Positions 5,111-5,295 of a stretch of 5,295 nucleotides of DNA are shown here, one piece after another. The notes under the pieces were generated by a model. The model was not told where the DNA came from. It worked only from the letters and a program-made list of their open reading frames with translations, and did not search any database. The position numbers and the translations under genes are program-made. This stretch comes from Candidatus Sulfotelmatobacter sp. (lineage in GTDB: Bacteria > Acidobacteriota > Terriglobia > Terriglobales > Acidobacteriaceae): positions 1 through 5,295 of the forward strand of contig JASHRE010000876.1 of NCBI GenBank assembly GCA_030037515.1, written 5' to 3'. Position 1 is the stretch's first letter; each line of letters begins with the position of its first letter.

Positions 5111-5295
5111 ATCCGATGGTGCGGTTAGTCGTGAGCCCGAACGCGAGGATCTCTGCATGGCTGCGGCCTTCTTGCCTTGGGACAAGGGCTTGGACGGCTG
5201 CTGCACTCGCTGGCGATTGCGGTCCCAGAGCTGCCTACGACGCAAAGCGGCGCCGCGACCTCTCTGGCGGGTGCGGTCCGGACCGAAGCCCTGGG
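5111..5295. other. Tail without an identifiable gene
   Basis: I recognise no gene or terminator here. Plus-strand frames remain open to the window edge: one from about 5135 reads GLLALGQGLGRLLHSLAIAV, and another begins at ATG 5157. Neither has a ribosome site or a family I know. A perfect 12-bp palindrome, CGGTCCGGACCG, lies at 5274-5285. The absence of a hairpin plus T-run after the hydratase means the operon could continue beyond the window. Confidence 0.4.

Noticed and set aside
4331..5245. Minus-strand open frame of 304 codons opposite the enoyl-CoA hydratase
   Set aside because: It covers nearly the whole hydratase in antisense, has shadow-like composition and no family motif.
5274..5285. 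12-bp palindrome CGGTCCGGACCG as an operator
   Set aside because: Short GC-rich palindromes are common in such DNA and no gene or promoter is identifiable beside it.
5135..5295. Open frame to the window edge as the start of another gene
   Set aside because: It has no ribosome site, no recognisable motif and competing open frames. The evidence is too weak to call a gene.
1..5295. CRISPR array, tRNA, rRNA, riboswitch or defence system
   Set aside because: I found no regularly spaced repeats, tRNA-like or rRNA sequence, known riboswitch core or defence-type domain on either strand.

Overview
The window looks like chromosomal DNA of a GC-rich soil bacterium. Protein style (the DapA-family gene, the enoyl-CoA hydratase, and the two decayed genes) most resembles Acidobacteriota (Terriglobia/Koribacter-like). 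That assignment rests on recalled family resemblance and was not checked by a search. Four genes are intact or cut only by the window edge, all on the + strand. Two long gaps between them hold decayed genes.

Layout: (1) 1-1325, the C-terminal part of carB, the large subunit of carbamoyl-phosphate synthase, followed at once by a hairpin plus T-rich tract that reads as its terminator (1328-1370). (2) 1326-1975 has no intact gene. About 1528-1940 is a frameshifted, 3'-truncated relic of a DUF2306-type membrane protein. (3) 1976-3088, a DapA/N-acetylneuraminate-lyase-family aldolase of 370 residues. It keeps the Schiff-base lysine, the tyrosine and the GSTGE motif. It lacks the arginine typical of true dihydrodipicolinate synthases and carries an insertion of roughly 65-70 residues. 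(4) 3089-3612 has no intact gene. About 3085-3419 on the minus strand is an IS200/IS605-type TnpA relic, broken by several frameshifts and an in-frame stop and cut off before the catalytic tyrosine. Next to it lie a short hairpin and a perfect 19-bp palindrome, and then a compact promoter with two further palindromes. (5) 3613-4320, a TetR-family regulator overlapping by 32 nt with (6) 4289-5110, an enoyl-CoA hydratase/isomerase. The last 185 bases hold nothing I can identify.

How the genes work together: carB belongs to pyrimidine/arginine synthesis and is separated from the rest by its terminator. The aldolase stands alone. The tetR-hydratase pair looks like a small translationally coupled operon for acyl-CoA (fatty-acid or related) breakdown. 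Its promoter combines a CRP-like TGTGA-N6-TCACA palindrome over a putative -35 box with a TetR-type palindrome just after a putative -10 box, which suggests autorepression relieved by an acyl-CoA or similar ligand. I see no clear undescribed system. The most notable points are the two relics, the inserted segment and altered active site of the aldolase, and the tetR control region.
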